Positions 9,859-22,542 of a stretch of 64,000 nucleotides of DNA are shown here, in pieces. The stretch is taken from NCBI RefSeq assembly GCF_963678635.1, contig NC_087070.1:7226539-7290538 (forward strand). The letters are read 5' to 3'. A program made the position numbers and the translations under genes. Source of the stretch: Symsagittifera roscoffensis. Its lineage: Eukaryota > Xenacoelomorpha > Acoela > Convolutidae. The notes under the pieces are model-generated. The model had not been told where the DNA came from. It saw nothing but the letters and a program-made list of their open reading frames with translations, and made no database searches. Every line of letters begins with the position of its first letter. Position 1 is the stretch's first letter.

Positions 9859-12477
9859 CGTGGGCTAAAAAAATGATTATTTTGAGACTGAAAAGCGGTG
9901 GTATGGGGTTGTTCAATAATTTGTTCATAAGTATTATGATCTTGTGACTGGTGTGTCATTATATGTTGGATGGGACTTTGTGATGTGGTGAGTCGAAAAT
10001 TTGGATTATGTGTGATGGCTAAATTTCGAAAATTTCGTGGGACTAGGGATAGTGGATGGTTATTTGGTAGGGGTGGTAATTGTGGTGCCGTTGGCGTTAT
10101 GTCTACATTGTTATGTTCTTCGTCGTATGTATTTTGTCGTGTTGCTATTTTTGTGTTATATTCTTTTATTTGTGCGTCTAAAAGAATTTTGCTTATAGAT
10201 GTAGAAAAGATTCCAAAAAATCCTGCAAAGAGTATGCGTGCTACGCTTGCTTGTCTGTTTACTTGTGTGTGTATAGCACATGTGTTGTAGATTCCTTTTA
10301 AAAGTGAGAAAAGAAATCCAATAAAGTTAAACATTGCGTATAAAATAGTCAATTTTTCTAAGATGTAGTAGGGCCATCCTAGAAAATCGAGGATCTCATT
10401 TTTGAGTGTAACAAAGCTAAAAATGTTAATTGGTGATATATCTTGGGGACGGTATTTTTCACCGTTTAGATATATATAATCTTTAATGTCTTTAAAATAT
10501 CCGCTATAGTCTTGCGTGTAGATATCGGCAAATCCTGCGGTTTCTGCAAGTTTGCGTAAATTTTGATCTATTGATTGTCTTTGTATAGTGTCCATTTGTG
10601 TTAATAATTCTTGGAATTGTTGTGTTCTAATGTGATGTTGAATATCTGATTTTGAATAGATTCCTATTGATTGTAAGTCTATATTTGGGTTTCGAGCAAT
10701 AGCGCGAATGCTTTCTGGTGAAAATTTTTTGAGTGATTGCATTAATGTGGGATATGGAGTGAGAAGATAATATTTATTTTCATCAGGGTTTAGTTGTACT
10801 ACATTGTGGCTGTTTTCTGATCCACATGGGACTGCGGTATCCCAGAAATAGGTTCTTCGTGAAAGTGTATCCACGAAATGTACTTTATTCTTATAAATAA
10901 AAGATAGGGATTCTTTTATAACATCGTTTATCTTCAAAAACGTATAGTGGTGATACTTTTTTAGTACAAGTATAAAACCATAAGATGTTTCCTTCATAGT
11001 CTAAAAAATTTGATCTATTTCCAGATAATAAGTATCCTGCATAGGGTATTTTTAATACTGCTAGTGCAAGTGATTGTAATATTTGTGTTCGTTCTAATTC
11101 GCATAGTTGGTGTAGTGTTTCTAATTCGGAGAGTGACATTTCTTGAAAAATTCGGCTAATTGTATAATCTAGTTTCATATCTAAATGAATATCATAGTGG
11201 ATATTACCGAAATATGTAGTATTCATTAGTGATAATTCTTGTAAGCGTGTGCTTCTGGTGTCATGGGGTTTTAGATGTCCACCAGGTTGTCCGTTGCTTT
11301 TTTCAAAATTAACTGGTATATAGGATGTTCCTTCGTTTGGAGGATGACCTGTGGCATATGGGTCAAGTTTTATTTTTCCAGTGGTCATGTCGAATCCTTT
11401 TTCGTATTCAACTAATATTTCAGAGTATTCTGTTCTGTGAAGTGGATTCCTGTATTTACATGCAAGTTCTGTTTCTTGATATATTTGAAAACGTGTCAAT
11501 TTATTTTCTATATTGTGTATGTTTCTAAAATTAGTACTTTGTTTTCGTGATGGATGTACTTGTTCATATGGAATTGATTGTATAAAGTATTTTTCGTGAA
11601 ATTTTATCATACGAGCGTGTATTCTTGCTACTTGAAATGTTGTACATGTATCTTCGGGGAACCAAACAATTGTTGCTTGTGTTCTCGTTGTAGGGTCGCA
11701 ATAACCTTGATCATTTTTACAAGGTAATCGGATTCCTTGATAGATCATTGTATTATCTGATAAATCTCGTGTTAGTTGTATTTTTTCGAGTTGTATTTTC
11801 CAATCGAAAAACATTATTTCTTGGTATCCTTTATTTTTTGTGTCTGCTTTGCAGTTTGATGGGTTATTTATACCAATGTGTGGTATCCAATGTTTATCGT
11901 GTAGGTCATAGGTTAATCGTCCGTGTGCGCCGTTATACGGGTATTTGTCGTCTAGTTTTATATGTCCTTGGTGTCTTTCAAGTTGTGATTGATGTACAGA
12001 GTCTGAAAAAACTTGAAAGTTAACTAACTTTCTTTCGGAGTTTTTATTTTGTGTGATGTTTAGTCTAAGTAATTCATTTTTACAATCGTCGGGATTGAGA
12101 TGTAAAAGACGTTCTATATTACTCTGATAGAATGATTCATGGTCATGTCGGTTTTTGTTTCCGTTCGAGACTTGTGAACAATGTACTATCTTTTCGGAAA
12201 ATGTTGCTGTGAATTTATAACCTGTAATTGTTGTTGCTCGGGCTTTTGAATAGAGTGTTGCTATTACATTTGTGGTTTCTATAGCTTGTGGTTCTGTTTC
12301 ACATTGTGATACTTGATTTATTGCATATTTGTGTAGTGTTTTTTGTTCATTTTCTTCACAATCGTAATGTGTTACTAATAAATCTTGTGGTCCTGTACGA
12401 GGGGAAGGGTTTATGTTTTGATTTGAGATTACTAGAAAAAGGAGTTGGAGAAAAATTAATAATTTTAGAATATACAT
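9855..12477 (-). pseudogene. Envelope region, chuvirus-like class III glycoprotein type
   Basis: It starts with a clear signal peptide (LKLLIFLQLLFLVIS). A Cys-spaced ectodomain follows, with the pattern seen in chuvirus-type glycoproteins: THYDC near the N-terminus, an IVHCSQ segment, IVWFPEDTC in the middle, FVDTLSRRTYFW followed by a conserved Cys, and GIYSKSDI before the stem. A hydrophobic membrane segment lies near 10,270-10,380 (ILEKLTILYAMFNFIGFLF), then a cytoplasmic tail rich in Pro/Gln/His. Similar glycoproteins are known in chuviruses and have been captured by other LTR elements. The region is broken in about one place. The family call rests on remembered motif spacing, not a search. 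Its start overlaps the 125-aa ORF by 13 nt and its end overlaps the 601-aa ORF by 4 nt. Confidence 0.7.
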
Positions 12478-12842
12478 GTGTATGATAATCCTGAGTATGG
12501 ATTATAAAATGTAATGTAGCCAATTGTGTTTTTGGTATATCTGTCGTATTTGTATATTACTTCAGTAGTTATAAACGGTGGTGGTAGTGATTGAGCTGTT
12601 ATGTTAGGTGGGTTTAATGGGTAGGGATGTTGGGTAATATTGTTTAACTTAACTGTGATTTCAAACTTTAATTGTAAACTGTTTTGTTGGAGTATTTGAA
12701 TATTGTGATCACGGATATCGTTGTGAATATCTTGGCGATATTGTAATCTATTAAGTGCCCAGTTATGAAGGCGGTTACTTTCTTGATGTTGTCCAATATG
12801 GTAGTCGTGATGCCTGGTTTGGGGGGTTAAAGGGATTTTCAC
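12465..12842 (-). CDS. 125-aa ORF directly before env
   Basis: The small ORF is rich in His, Asn, Gln and Ile, with no membrane segment or known motif. Its last 13 nt overlap the start of env, in a different frame. It follows an open stretch on the same strand (12775-13342) that is rich in Pro/Ser/Thr/Gln. It may be an exon-like part of a larger spliced product or a separate accessory protein. I do not recognise it. Confidence 0.5.
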   Translation of the reverse strand: MKIPLTPQTRHHDYHIGQHQESNRLHNWALNRLQYRQDIHNDIRDHNIQILQQNSLQLKFEITVKLNNITQHPYPLNPPNITAQSLPPPFITTEVIYKYDRYTKNTIGYITFYNPYSGLSYTCIF

Positions 12843-13342
12843 GTATTTGTTCAGATGTTGGTGTTGAACCTAAGTAATCTGATGGTAGGCTTGAGGTGCT
12901 ACGTTGTGAAAGAAGCGTAGGGGTTTCTGGTAATATACCAATGGGGTTTTCTGGAGTGTTTTGTGATGGGGATTGAGGTATATCAAAATGAACTCGGGGA
13001 GTTTGAAAATTTCTGTTTCGTCGAGGATGTATAATTTGTCTATTTATTTCGACTGTATTTTGGTTTTGACTAGGATTTCTTATTCTACTTAGTTCTTGTG
13101 GTAGTGTTGGGTATAGGTTATATGTTGGTTCGCTTAGAGGTGCTTGTCGTTGAACTGGTTCTAGTGGTTCTGATAAACGAGCATGTCGTTCTTCAAAAGT
13201 GTATGGATTGTCTTGAAAAGAAATTCGTGTAGATGTTTGAGGATTTTGAGTAGTTGAAGGTGGTGTTGGGTTATCTTGGGATGATGTCGGTGAAGACTGA
13301 TTCTGTGACTGTTGGGTAGCAATTTTTGATGGATTTTTGAAT
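12775..13342 (-). other. Pro/Ser/Thr/Gln-rich open stretch without ATG
   Basis: About 185 codons are open on the element strand with biased composition (for example TPPSTTQNPQTSTRISFQDN), and no ATG near the start. Coding-like Arg/Pro phrases (QAPLSEPTYNLYPTLPQELS) suggest real protein. It lies between the hydrophobic mini-proteins and the 125-aa ORF. It could be an exon reached by splicing; that is inference. Confidence 0.4.
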
Positions 13343-13349
13343 TGTTACT

Positions 13350-13538
13350 TTAGTGGGAAGGTTTATGTTTATTATAATATTCTTCCAAAAAAATAATTAG
13401 AAAAATTGTTGCTAGGGCAAATGTGATGATTGCTTTCTTTATACATTTGCATATTGTCAAAATGAGGGATGATAAAAATGTTATGAAAATTACAAACAAT
13501 AAAAAAATATCAGTTCTACTGAAAATTGTTCGTATCAT
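13350..13538 (-). CDS. 62-aa two-helix membrane mini-protein
   Basis: It has two hydrophobic segments (about residues 11-30 and 36-52) separated by a short basic turn (CKCIKKA), the layout of a viroporin-like hairpin. Its ATG overlaps the stop of the preceding 76-aa ORF as ATGA (13535-13538). Function is unknown; a small membrane protein made with or before env is inferred from position. Confidence 0.5.
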   Translation of the reverse strand: MIRTIFSRTDIFLLFVIFITFLSSLILTICKCIKKAIITFALATIFLIIFLEEYYNKHKPSH

Positions 13539-13765
13539 TTAGACAAGTTATATGAATCGTACCTGTGGATATAATCAAGGGTTTTGGAAAGTTGGAGGAA
13601 TAGTTCGAGTATAGTGTAGAAAATTAAAAAAATGTTACAAAAAATGATTAGGATTATTAGAAAAGATTCAAGTATATCAAAAAGAAATATTATAAAGGTT
13701 TCAAGTATTGTAAAAAAATGTTTAAGATTTATGAGTATTTGAGTAACTGATTGAGAGAAGAGCAT
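13535..13765 (-). CDS. 76-aa hydrophobic mini-protein
   Basis: Residues about 18-62 are almost continuously hydrophobic (FIIFLFDILESFLIILIIF), with one central Glu and one Asp. The second element copy has the same ORF start at 63837 with many substitutions, nearly all keeping hydrophobicity (Leu to Ile, Leu to Phe, Ser to Thr). That supports a real protein. It is coupled by a 4-nt overlap to the 62-aa ORF. No family is recognised. Confidence 0.55.
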   Translation of the reverse strand: MLFSQSVTQILINLKHFFTILETFIIFLFDILESFLIILIIFCNIFLIFYTILELFLQLSKTLDYIHRYDSYNLSK

Positions 13766-14503
13766 TTAAGAAATGATCTCTTGGTCGAATATTTTTTGCT
13801 GTTTGAGGCGATTTTCAAGTGTGGTCGGATTATTTATTAGTTTTTTGACAAGTGGGTTGAGTTTTGTAAAAAATTGTTGGGGGCAATTTTCATGGTGATC
13901 GGGAGGTCGTCTTTTTCTTTATTTTTGTTTGTCAAATGATCCGGGGTATGGTGAGATTTTTATACTTTAGGCTAATTAAAATGTTCATTTTGTTACTTTA
14001 GGCTAAGTTAACAAATTTGTTTTGGGGGTATTCGTGGTCTGAGTTGGGGAAATATTGTTGATCTTTGGGTTATTAGATAAGGGAGGGGTATGGTATTATG
14101 GTGATATTTATTTTAGTTGTCAAGTTGGAGTGGTTTGCTTATTTTTGACCTGGAGGTCGTAAAGTTATAGTTATAGATGTGCCTGGAGTTCTATATTATT
14201 CGTCTAATTGGTCTTAGTTTGAGTTAGAGAAAGTGACGGATTGGATGAATCCTATTGGTCTATTTTGAACTAGAATTATTGCGTACTTGTCAGCATGTTA
14301 TTTTGAAAAATGTAAATGAAAAATGTTTCGGAGGTTTCAAGATTGTGAAGTATAATGTTAAAATTACTTTTGAAATTCCACTTTCTTTAAAATTTTAGAT
14401 TGGGGGATGAATATTTTATAGTTTTTACGTGGTTGATTTCGGAGTCTTGTTGTTTTTCTATTTTCTGATTTTTCGATTTGTTCTTGGGGTATTATTTGTT
14501 CGG
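13766..14503 (-). other. Non-coding spacer between pol and the downstream genes (copy 1)
   Basis: About 740 bp with no convincing ORF on the element strand. The same spacer is well conserved in the second copy (63240-63836). This is where a splice acceptor for subgenomic env-region messages would be expected, but I cannot pick one with confidence. Confidence 0.5.
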
Positions 14504-17500
14504 TCATTTTTTTATTTTTTCTTTGTTTTGGGTATTCTTTATGGTTTTGTGTATTGTTTTGGTGGCGGTTGGTTTTGTGTTTTGATTTTCGGTGGGGTTA
14601 TCATTTTGTTCTGTGTTTTTCAGATGTGGTTCATTTTGAATGATTTTTAATCCTGTGAAAGAATATAATTGAGTTAATTCGCGGAGTGCGTATTCTTTTG
14701 GGTAATAAGGTAATAGGTTGTTTCGATGTTGAACGATTTCTTTTTTGTTTGAGTCGGTAATTTTATATGTGACCTCAGTGGGTCTTGCAATTATTTGGTA
14801 TGGTCCTTTTCGAAGGGGTTGTAATTTTTTAGAAATTCCTTTTTGAGTATTAAAATTAGGTATTAAAACAAATGTTCCAATTTTTAATTCGGAGGCTGGT
14901 GTAAAACGTGAATTGATTTGTTCATTAATGTTTTGTCTTTGTAATAACTTTTTTGTTATTTTTTGATAAATTTCATTGTGTTTTTTATCTCTATTTAGAA
15001 TCCATTCGGTGTGTGTACCGGAGGCTAGTTTAAGAATTTGTGGGTGATGAAAATGATCTTCATCGTGTGTATGTAAAGGTAGGTTATAACAAATTGAGTC
15101 TTTATTTGGTTGACAATAACCTTGTGCGTTTTTATGAGAATTTGCTGTAAACATTATTGGTTTGCGTGGCTTTTGGTTAAAAACCATTTCGTATGGTGAC
15201 ATTCCTAAAGTTGTCGTAATTTGTGAATTATATGCTAAGGGAAATAATTTTACATCTGCTGACCATTCGGTATATTTTGTATCATTTCCGTTGATGATAC
15301 ATCTGAGATATTCTTGTAATGAACGGTTCATACCTTCGACTAAGCCGTTTGTCCAAGGTGCATGAGATGTACGTGGTTTGTGTTTAATGTTGTATAAATG
15401 ACATAGTGTGATAATTTCATTATTTATGAATTCTGTACCGTTGTCTGTAACTAAAATTTCTGGTAGTCCGAATTTTGCTATCCAGTGTTCATAGAGTGTT
15501 GTGTAAGCGTAATAAGCGTTACAATGTGGTACTGGGTTAAGTGCTACATAATGTGTAAATGCGTCAACAATTACCATAATGTAGGAGTTTCCTTCGGATG
15601 AGGGTGAAATTGGTCCTTTGGTATCAAATGAGATACGATGATTAAAGTACAAACTTTGTCCTTTAAAATCTTGTTTTTGTGCTATTTGTTTTTGATTTGG
15701 GTAAGGTTTATTTAGTTGACATACTATACAATCATTGCATAGTATTTTTATCCAAATTGGTGCATTTGGGAAGTAAAAATTTTGTATAAAATTTGAATAT
15801 GTTTTTTCTGATCCAGAGTGTCCTTTAATATTTTGTGTATGTGAAATATTAAAAGCTATTAGAATCATACTTAAAGGGAGACAGGGAACTGTAGATTCAT
15901 TCAGGTTATACTCTAAAAGGTCTGTATTTTCGTTAATTGTTGTGTTGTTAAATTTGCGAAAGTATCGGAGGAGTGTTTTGTTTCCTAGAATGGTTGAATC
16001 TGCCTTGACAGGTTTAGTTTTATATTTGTGCCATGATTTTAGTTGTCTAATTATCGGGTCAAGATTTTGATATTGTTTCAGTGTTGAAATTGTAATCGTT
16101 TCTGTTGGAGGGAGAAAAATGTTTTCAATTTCGAATTTAGATAAGGGTATTGTATCAAGTGGGTCTTGAAGGTCAAAAACTTGATTTATTGTGTATTTTG
16201 AATCATTTGTTTGTGGTCCTGATAAATTTATTTTATCAGTTAAATCTTCTTTTTCAATTAGTGGAAAATGGTCTTTCTTAGGCGGGTGTTGTTTTGTTCG
16301 TTTTTGTTGGGTGTTATTTTTTATCCATTGAGAATATGGGATTGGTTTGAAAGTTGATGTTCCAAGTAGATCAACTTCATAATGATTATTTTGACAATCT
16401 AAATAAAGTGGGAAATGTTGTAAACTATTTATTTGTGATTGTTCAATATCAGTTTTTACTGCATATTTGCATTCCAATCGGGTGATGTTTCGTTTTCTGC
16501 AAGGTAGAATTTTATGTTTTTGGGTATTTCAACTGTTGTTTTTCGTGTAAGTAATTCAGGTGGTGTATTTCGACTTAAGGTGTCTGGTAATGCAAGATTT
16601 TTTCCTGCAGTCCAAACTATATGTAAGTTTGGAAATTTCATTAGAATTAGTTGAAATCTGTAAACTCGGTGGTTTGGGTTAGATTTTTGTGTAAAGAGAA
16701 AGATGATTGGTTTATGGTCTGTGAATAAAACTGTGGGGTGTTTTGATCCAAGTATCAGAAATTCATATTCTGTCAGTGTATATATTATGGCTGTACATTC
16801 TCTCATTAGAGTTGAGAGTCGTAGCTCTGCTTGAGTGAATAATCGAGAATTTGCTGATATGAGGTTCATTTTATTTGTACCATTATGTGATTGTAATAGT
16901 GCTGCACCGATGCCAAAGTTCGAAGCATCGCACATTGCATAAAATGGTTGATTTGAATCTGGAATTGTGTTTGAAATTTGTTCAGTTAAAAGTTTCTTTA
17001 TTTCTTCAAATCGTGTTTGATGTTCTGTGTTCCATTCAAAATTATTTTGTTGTCTAAGGATGTTATAAAATGGTCGTAGATATAATTGCATTTTATAAAC
17101 ATATTTACTTAAAAAGTTTAACATTCCAAGAAATTCTTGGATTTTCTTTTTATTTGTTGGTGGTTGAAGTTTTTGAATAGCGTCAATGCGTGATTTCAAT
17201 GGAGTGATTGTTTTTCTTTCTATATTATGTCCTAAGAATTTAACTCTTGTCAAAAAGAAGTGTGATTTATCGGGGGCGGCCTTCAGATTTTCGTTCTGAA
17301 GTATTTGGTGATATTTTTCTAAAACATTGAATATCTCGTCTTTTGTTTGTGATTGCATAAAAACATCGTCTAAATAGGTGATTGCGTTTTTCTTGAGTAT
17401 TAGTGGTCTAAAAATTTTGCTCATAAAAGCTGAAAATGCTGCTGGTCCTATGGATATTCCATAGAATAAGCGGTTGAATTCATATTGTTGGTTTCCGATA

Positions 17501-19040
17501 ACAAATTGTGTTAAACGTCGTGATTGTTCATCTAGTGGCATTTGATTGTATGCACTATTCATATCGGCGGTTGTAAAGTATTTGCCGTTTATTTTTGTTA
17601 AAATAACTTGTATTGGTTCAATGGGCCAATTACATTTTGATTCATCTATAAGTGAATTGAGGTATCTAGCATCGAGAACGATTTTTAATGATTCTCCTTT
17701 AGCTAGAATGATAACGGGGTTGATAAATGTGTTCCCTTTTGGTTGTTCTTCTTTATTAACTGGTGATATAATGTTGTATTGTTCTAAAATATCGAGTAAT
17801 CTGTTCACTTTATCATGTAAGTGAATTGGTACTTTATTTGCTCTCTGTTTTTTGAAAACTGCGTCTGGTTTTAACGGGAGATGTAGTGATGAACTGATTT
17901 TTCCAACATCGAATTTTGATGTTGCATAGACTGATGAATATTTAATTAGCTGTTTGGCTAACTTTTCGAATTCGTCTTGTGTTATTTGTGAATGTTGGAA
18001 ATTAAACATTGTTAAAAATTTCTGTTGGTCCTCTGTGTAGTTACTTATGTTGAATGTAGGTTTGAAATATGGAGTTTTTGTGAAATAATCCGTATTTCTG
18101 TTTTCGTTACTTATTATATTATTTATAGATAATTCTTCATTAAGAATTGTAGATTGGCAAATATCTAGTAATTGGAGTATATTATTTACGCGATAAGCTT
18201 TTTCGTGTATTGGTGATATTGTAGCGTTGGTTTCACAATATCCTAGAAGTCCTAAAGGTAATGTTACTTGGTAAGGTGTGTTGTTATAGACATGTAAGGA
18301 AATGATATCTGAATTCGAATTTTTCAAATATTTTATGGATGAGATTGTGATTTTGAAAAATTTGTGAATAGGTTTGAATTCAAAATCTGACATATAAAAT
18401 TTTTGTTTGTTTTGTTCTTTATCATATTGGTGAACTTGTTTGATTGAAAAATTATAGATATTTCCTGATAGTGGTTTTAGGTGTTTTCTTTGTTGGTTAA
18501 ATATCGGGTAGAATTTTGAAAAGAATGGTGGTTGTTTATTTAATCTTTGAAAAAATGTTAAGGATGTTTCTTTTGTTTTTGTATATTTATCTTTGATTAA
18601 TATTTTACTATTTAGTATGTTAATTGTTGGTATATACTTCGAAATAAATGGTATTCCAATGATATTATATTTAATATCAGTGATATGGAATATTTGTTTA
18701 AATGGCTTATTTAAAATTTTGCTTTGCTCCATTGTTCTGGTGGGGAGGAGAAATAATTGGATTTTTCCGTAATTTATCAATGTTGATCCTTGTGCTGTTG
18801 CTAACTTACTGGAGGTTTCAAGAGGTGTTAGCTTTGGGTGTAAAGTTTTTATTTCATTCCATGTGGGGATGTTTATTATGTTTGATTCTGCTCCTGAATC
18901 AATTAAAAAATCTATTTCAAGGTCTGGTGGTTGAAATTCTTTATTTCTTGGGCTTTCTAAGAGAAATTGTATTGTCCAAATTTTTTCTTTGGGTTGTTCT
19001 TTTTGTATATTTTGATAAATGTGGTTTGTATTCAAGCATT
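14504..19040 (-). pseudogene. pol: pol region of LTR element copy 1 (PR-RT-RH-IN)
   Basis: Parts run in gypsy order from about 19,040 downwards: aspartic protease (DSGAES near 18,890), reverse transcriptase with YLDD (near 17,380), RNase H (CDASNFG near 16,920, TDHKPII near 16,715), integrase with an HH-CC zinc part (GHSGSEK, CIVCQLNK), a D-D35-E core (FDTKGP, TDNGTEF, GLVEGMN) and a C-terminal GPY/F module (LRKGPYQII). The protein is nearly identical to that of the second copy. The frames are partitioned differently from the second copy and the region is broken in about one place. Confidence 0.88.
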
Positions 19041-19059
19041 TTGTTTTGATATTTTTATT

Positions 19060-22000
19060 GGTTTGATTTGTAGTGTTAATCTCATTTGTTTCTTGCGTCG
19101 TTGGTGTGGAATTTATGGGTGTAGTGTAATAATTTTGAAGAAATTCTGATTGATTTTCATATATGTGTGATGAAAAAGGTTGTTCATATATGACAGATTC
19201 ATAGTCATTTTCGACTTTTATCATATTGATAGAAAGAGTGTTTTCAGTATCACTTTCTGAATCTGATGATGTACAGTTTATTTGATTGAGTTGTAACGTA
19301 TCAGTTACTGTGTCATCAATACCTGGAGGGTCTGATGTTGTTTCTGGATTAGATTGTACTTGATTAATATGTCTTTGATGTTTAGGTGTACTACTTCTGT
19401 GGCGATTATTAGAATTATTATAGTTATTATTATTCCGGTGTGGTGATTGGGAATAATTTCTATAACGATTATTATAACTTGAGTGTCGATTTTGTGAATT
19501 ATTTCGCGATCTATTTTGATAATTGTTGTTTGGTCTGTTATAGTTCGATCTATTATATGAGTTATTCCTTGATCGATTGTTCGGGTAATTCTGGTTTCGG
19601 TTGTTTGAATAACTTCTATTTCGATTATAGGAGTAGTTTCTATTCCTATCGTATGATGAATTTCGTGATTGGTTGTTTGGATAGTAGTTATTTCTTGATT
19701 GGGAATTAGATCTAGAAACAAATCGTTGTGTATTTGAATGTGATCTGGAGTAGTTATTTCGACTATTTGGTCTATTGTAGTGATTTTGTGATGAATTATG
19801 CGTGTTTCTTCGTTCTGGTGATCTTCCTCTATAACTTGAGTTATATGGTGATTGATTTCTTGTATAATTTGTATTGTTCGGGAGTGGTTTTCCTGAACTG
19901 TTGTTGCTGTAGACTGTTTTGTTCGGTAGGTTTTGATCTTTTTTCATGTATTGATGGAATGATTTATTTGGTTCTTTATATTTTTGAGGTTTATTTTGAT
20001 TGTCTTGCTGTTTTTGTCTACATTCGGAAATACTATGTCCGTATCGTCGGCAATAATTACACCATTTTTTGAAAGATGGTTTGCCTTTAAAGTTTGTGTT
20101 CTTTTCGTAAATATTGAGTATTTCAGTGATTTTTTCAACGAGGTCTGTCTCTGATTCCTGTATATTATTAATATTAGTGGGAGTCGTTTCAATTCTGTTA
20201 ACGTATTGTAATTTCAGATTTTCCGTTTCTTCTAGTTTCATCGTGATTTCTGCTTGTTCTAATTTGTCTACTAGTTTTCGAAAATCTAAATCGGGTTCTC
20301 GAATTGAAGAAGGATGGGATGCTCTCTTTTTTATTGCTATTTTCCTTAATTGTGGTGTTAAGGTCATCATTAAGATTTCTGTCATCTTTGTGTTTTTATA
20401 GTCGTGTGTATTTAGTGAATATGCTTTTCGAACTAGTGTTTCGATTCGTACTGCTAATTGCTTGATGGTTTCGTTTGGTAATCTGCGAATTTCATTACAT
20501 AAAACTCTTTGTTGTTGTTTGTTTCTTTCGGAGTCAAACATTTTTGAAAATTCCTGTGTAAACCTTTTCCAGTTTGATTTTATTTCTAGAGGTAGTACTG
20601 AAAACCATTTTTGGGCTGCGCCATCTAAGGTTGTTTGTATTAACGCTGTGCGTCGATGTATCCAGTTTTGATGTAGTGGCGTATTAATTGGTTCAGGTCC
20701 AATATTTAAAATCAGGTTTGCTGTTACTGCATTTAAATAATCTTCTACAGAGTATTCAGGGTCTGTTCCTGTGAAAACCATTAAAGGTTTGTTTGATGTT
20801 ATTGATGATCCACCCATAAGCTATGGATTCATTGTCATTTGTAATGATTCTGCTGCATTTGGCATTTGAGAAAAATTTGAAAGTTGGTTTCTTGTTATTT
20901 CATGTTGTTGGAGATAATATGGGAGTGGTATTTCATTTTGCATTTGTGATGGTTGATACGAGTGTGCAGTCATTAGATTTTGTTGTTGAATTGGTTGTTG
21001 ATGTTGTGCATCTATTGGTTGTGGAGAAAAATTTCTATGATTTGTACGTGTTCTCTGTATTCCTTGTCTACGATATTCTTGAGTATTTGGTGCAAATATA
21101 TCTGGTTGTAAGAAATCATCATCTGAGGATAAATAATCCATTTGATAAGATGTCTGTTTTTTATTTTTATTTTGTTGAAAAAATGGGTAATTTTCACTGT
21201 GATCCTGTGGAGGATTTGTTTGGAAATTTATTGAATTAGGTTGGGTTATTGGGTTATCCCAATTTCGAGATCTTGTATATTGGTTAAAATTTCTTTGTGG
21301 TTGATTATATGTTTTTGATGGATGTGTATAATTATAATTATGGTCTGTAAAGTTGTTTCTAGTGAATGTTTTGCGTGTTTTTGATGGTATTGTCATGGGT
21401 CTGTATGTTTGGTAATCCATATGTGAATATTTAGGGGCAACCGAAGGTTTAACGGTTGATTGTAAGGTTACCTGTGTTTGTGAAGGATTTGTATTTCTTG
21501 GTGTTGTTAAATTTGGGCGTATTGGTGAAATACTTTGTTGTGTAGTTGTTGTGTGTACAATTTCTTCATTTATGAAGTGTGATGGTGTCTGGATATCTTG
21601 TTGAGTAAGATTCCTAGTTCCATTGAGGTTTTCGTTGTGTATGACTGTAGAGTTTAAACTATTATTTTGTGTATCGGGCAAAAATGTATTATAGTTTAAT
21701 GGTGTTGCATCAATGGTGAATGGTATTATTTTTACATAATCTCTTATGTAAGATATCGTACTTATTGCTTGACTTGAGATTGATTGTGGGAAGCTTATAA
21801 ATGCGGGATGAGACCATTCGGGGTCCCAAACATAATCTGATTGTTCTGTGATAGCGGTATCATCGTTCGAGTTTTGGGGTCTAAAATTTTTTCTTGCTTG
21901 TGCAATTAAATCAATATTGTGTGTGAAATAATCTATTATGAACCATGCCAAAATTTTTTGTAGATCGTGTTTTGTATGTTGTGAAACGTCGTTTTTCGTG

Positions 22001-22542
22001 AAATTTTCTTTAATGATGTTTAAATAACTAGAGAGTAGTGTGATTTCATGTCGTACTCTTAAATGTTTAGATGTTTCTGTCGGTGAGACATTTGTTATTG
22101 GGATTTCGTTTTCTAATATCGAAATATAACTATATATTATTGCGAAAACTTCATTGGTGAATATGGAGTTTGCTCTTTGTGAGTTATGATATTGGATGCT
22201 TTTTATATATTCTGAAAAAACTTTTGAAAATTCTAAATCAAGATCGTCTGTTTGAATTGTATATTTTCTATTATTATGGTTTGGTGAGGTGAATTCTATG
22301 GAGTAGATTCCATACTGTTGTGTTATGTTGCATATATCTTTTAAGTAGTGGTCTATGATTTGTCTTTTGATTTTTACATCTGGGAACTCTGTTTTACATG
22401 GACTGATTCCGGGTTCAAATAAATTTAATAGTAAATTTTTGCAAAATATATGCTGTCCTCTATCAGTGGTTGCATCTATTATAAAAGGAAATATTTCATC
22501 ATCATCTGGGCTTTCTTCACCTGGGGTGTGCGTTGAGCTCAT
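19060..22542 (-). pseudogene. gag: gag region of LTR element copy 1
   Basis: It begins 26 nt inside the end of the 155-aa ORF. A long N-terminal part rich in Asn/Gln/Thr/Pro has no recognised family. It is followed by a retrotransposon-gag capsid-like helical domain (around WIHRRTALIQTTLDGAAQKW), one CCHC zinc knuckle (CNYCRRYGHSISEC) and an Arg/Asn/Ser/Tyr-rich low-complexity RNA-binding tail. It is broken in about one place. The intact counterpart is at 55016-58543. Confidence 0.85.

Noticed and set aside
18702-20671. Plus-strand open frames of 60-115 codons opposite gag and pol (also 9056-12485, 14429-14650 and the mirrored set in copy 2)
   Set aside because: They are antisense shadows of the A-rich coding strand and give Phe/Leu/Val-rich products with no independent support.
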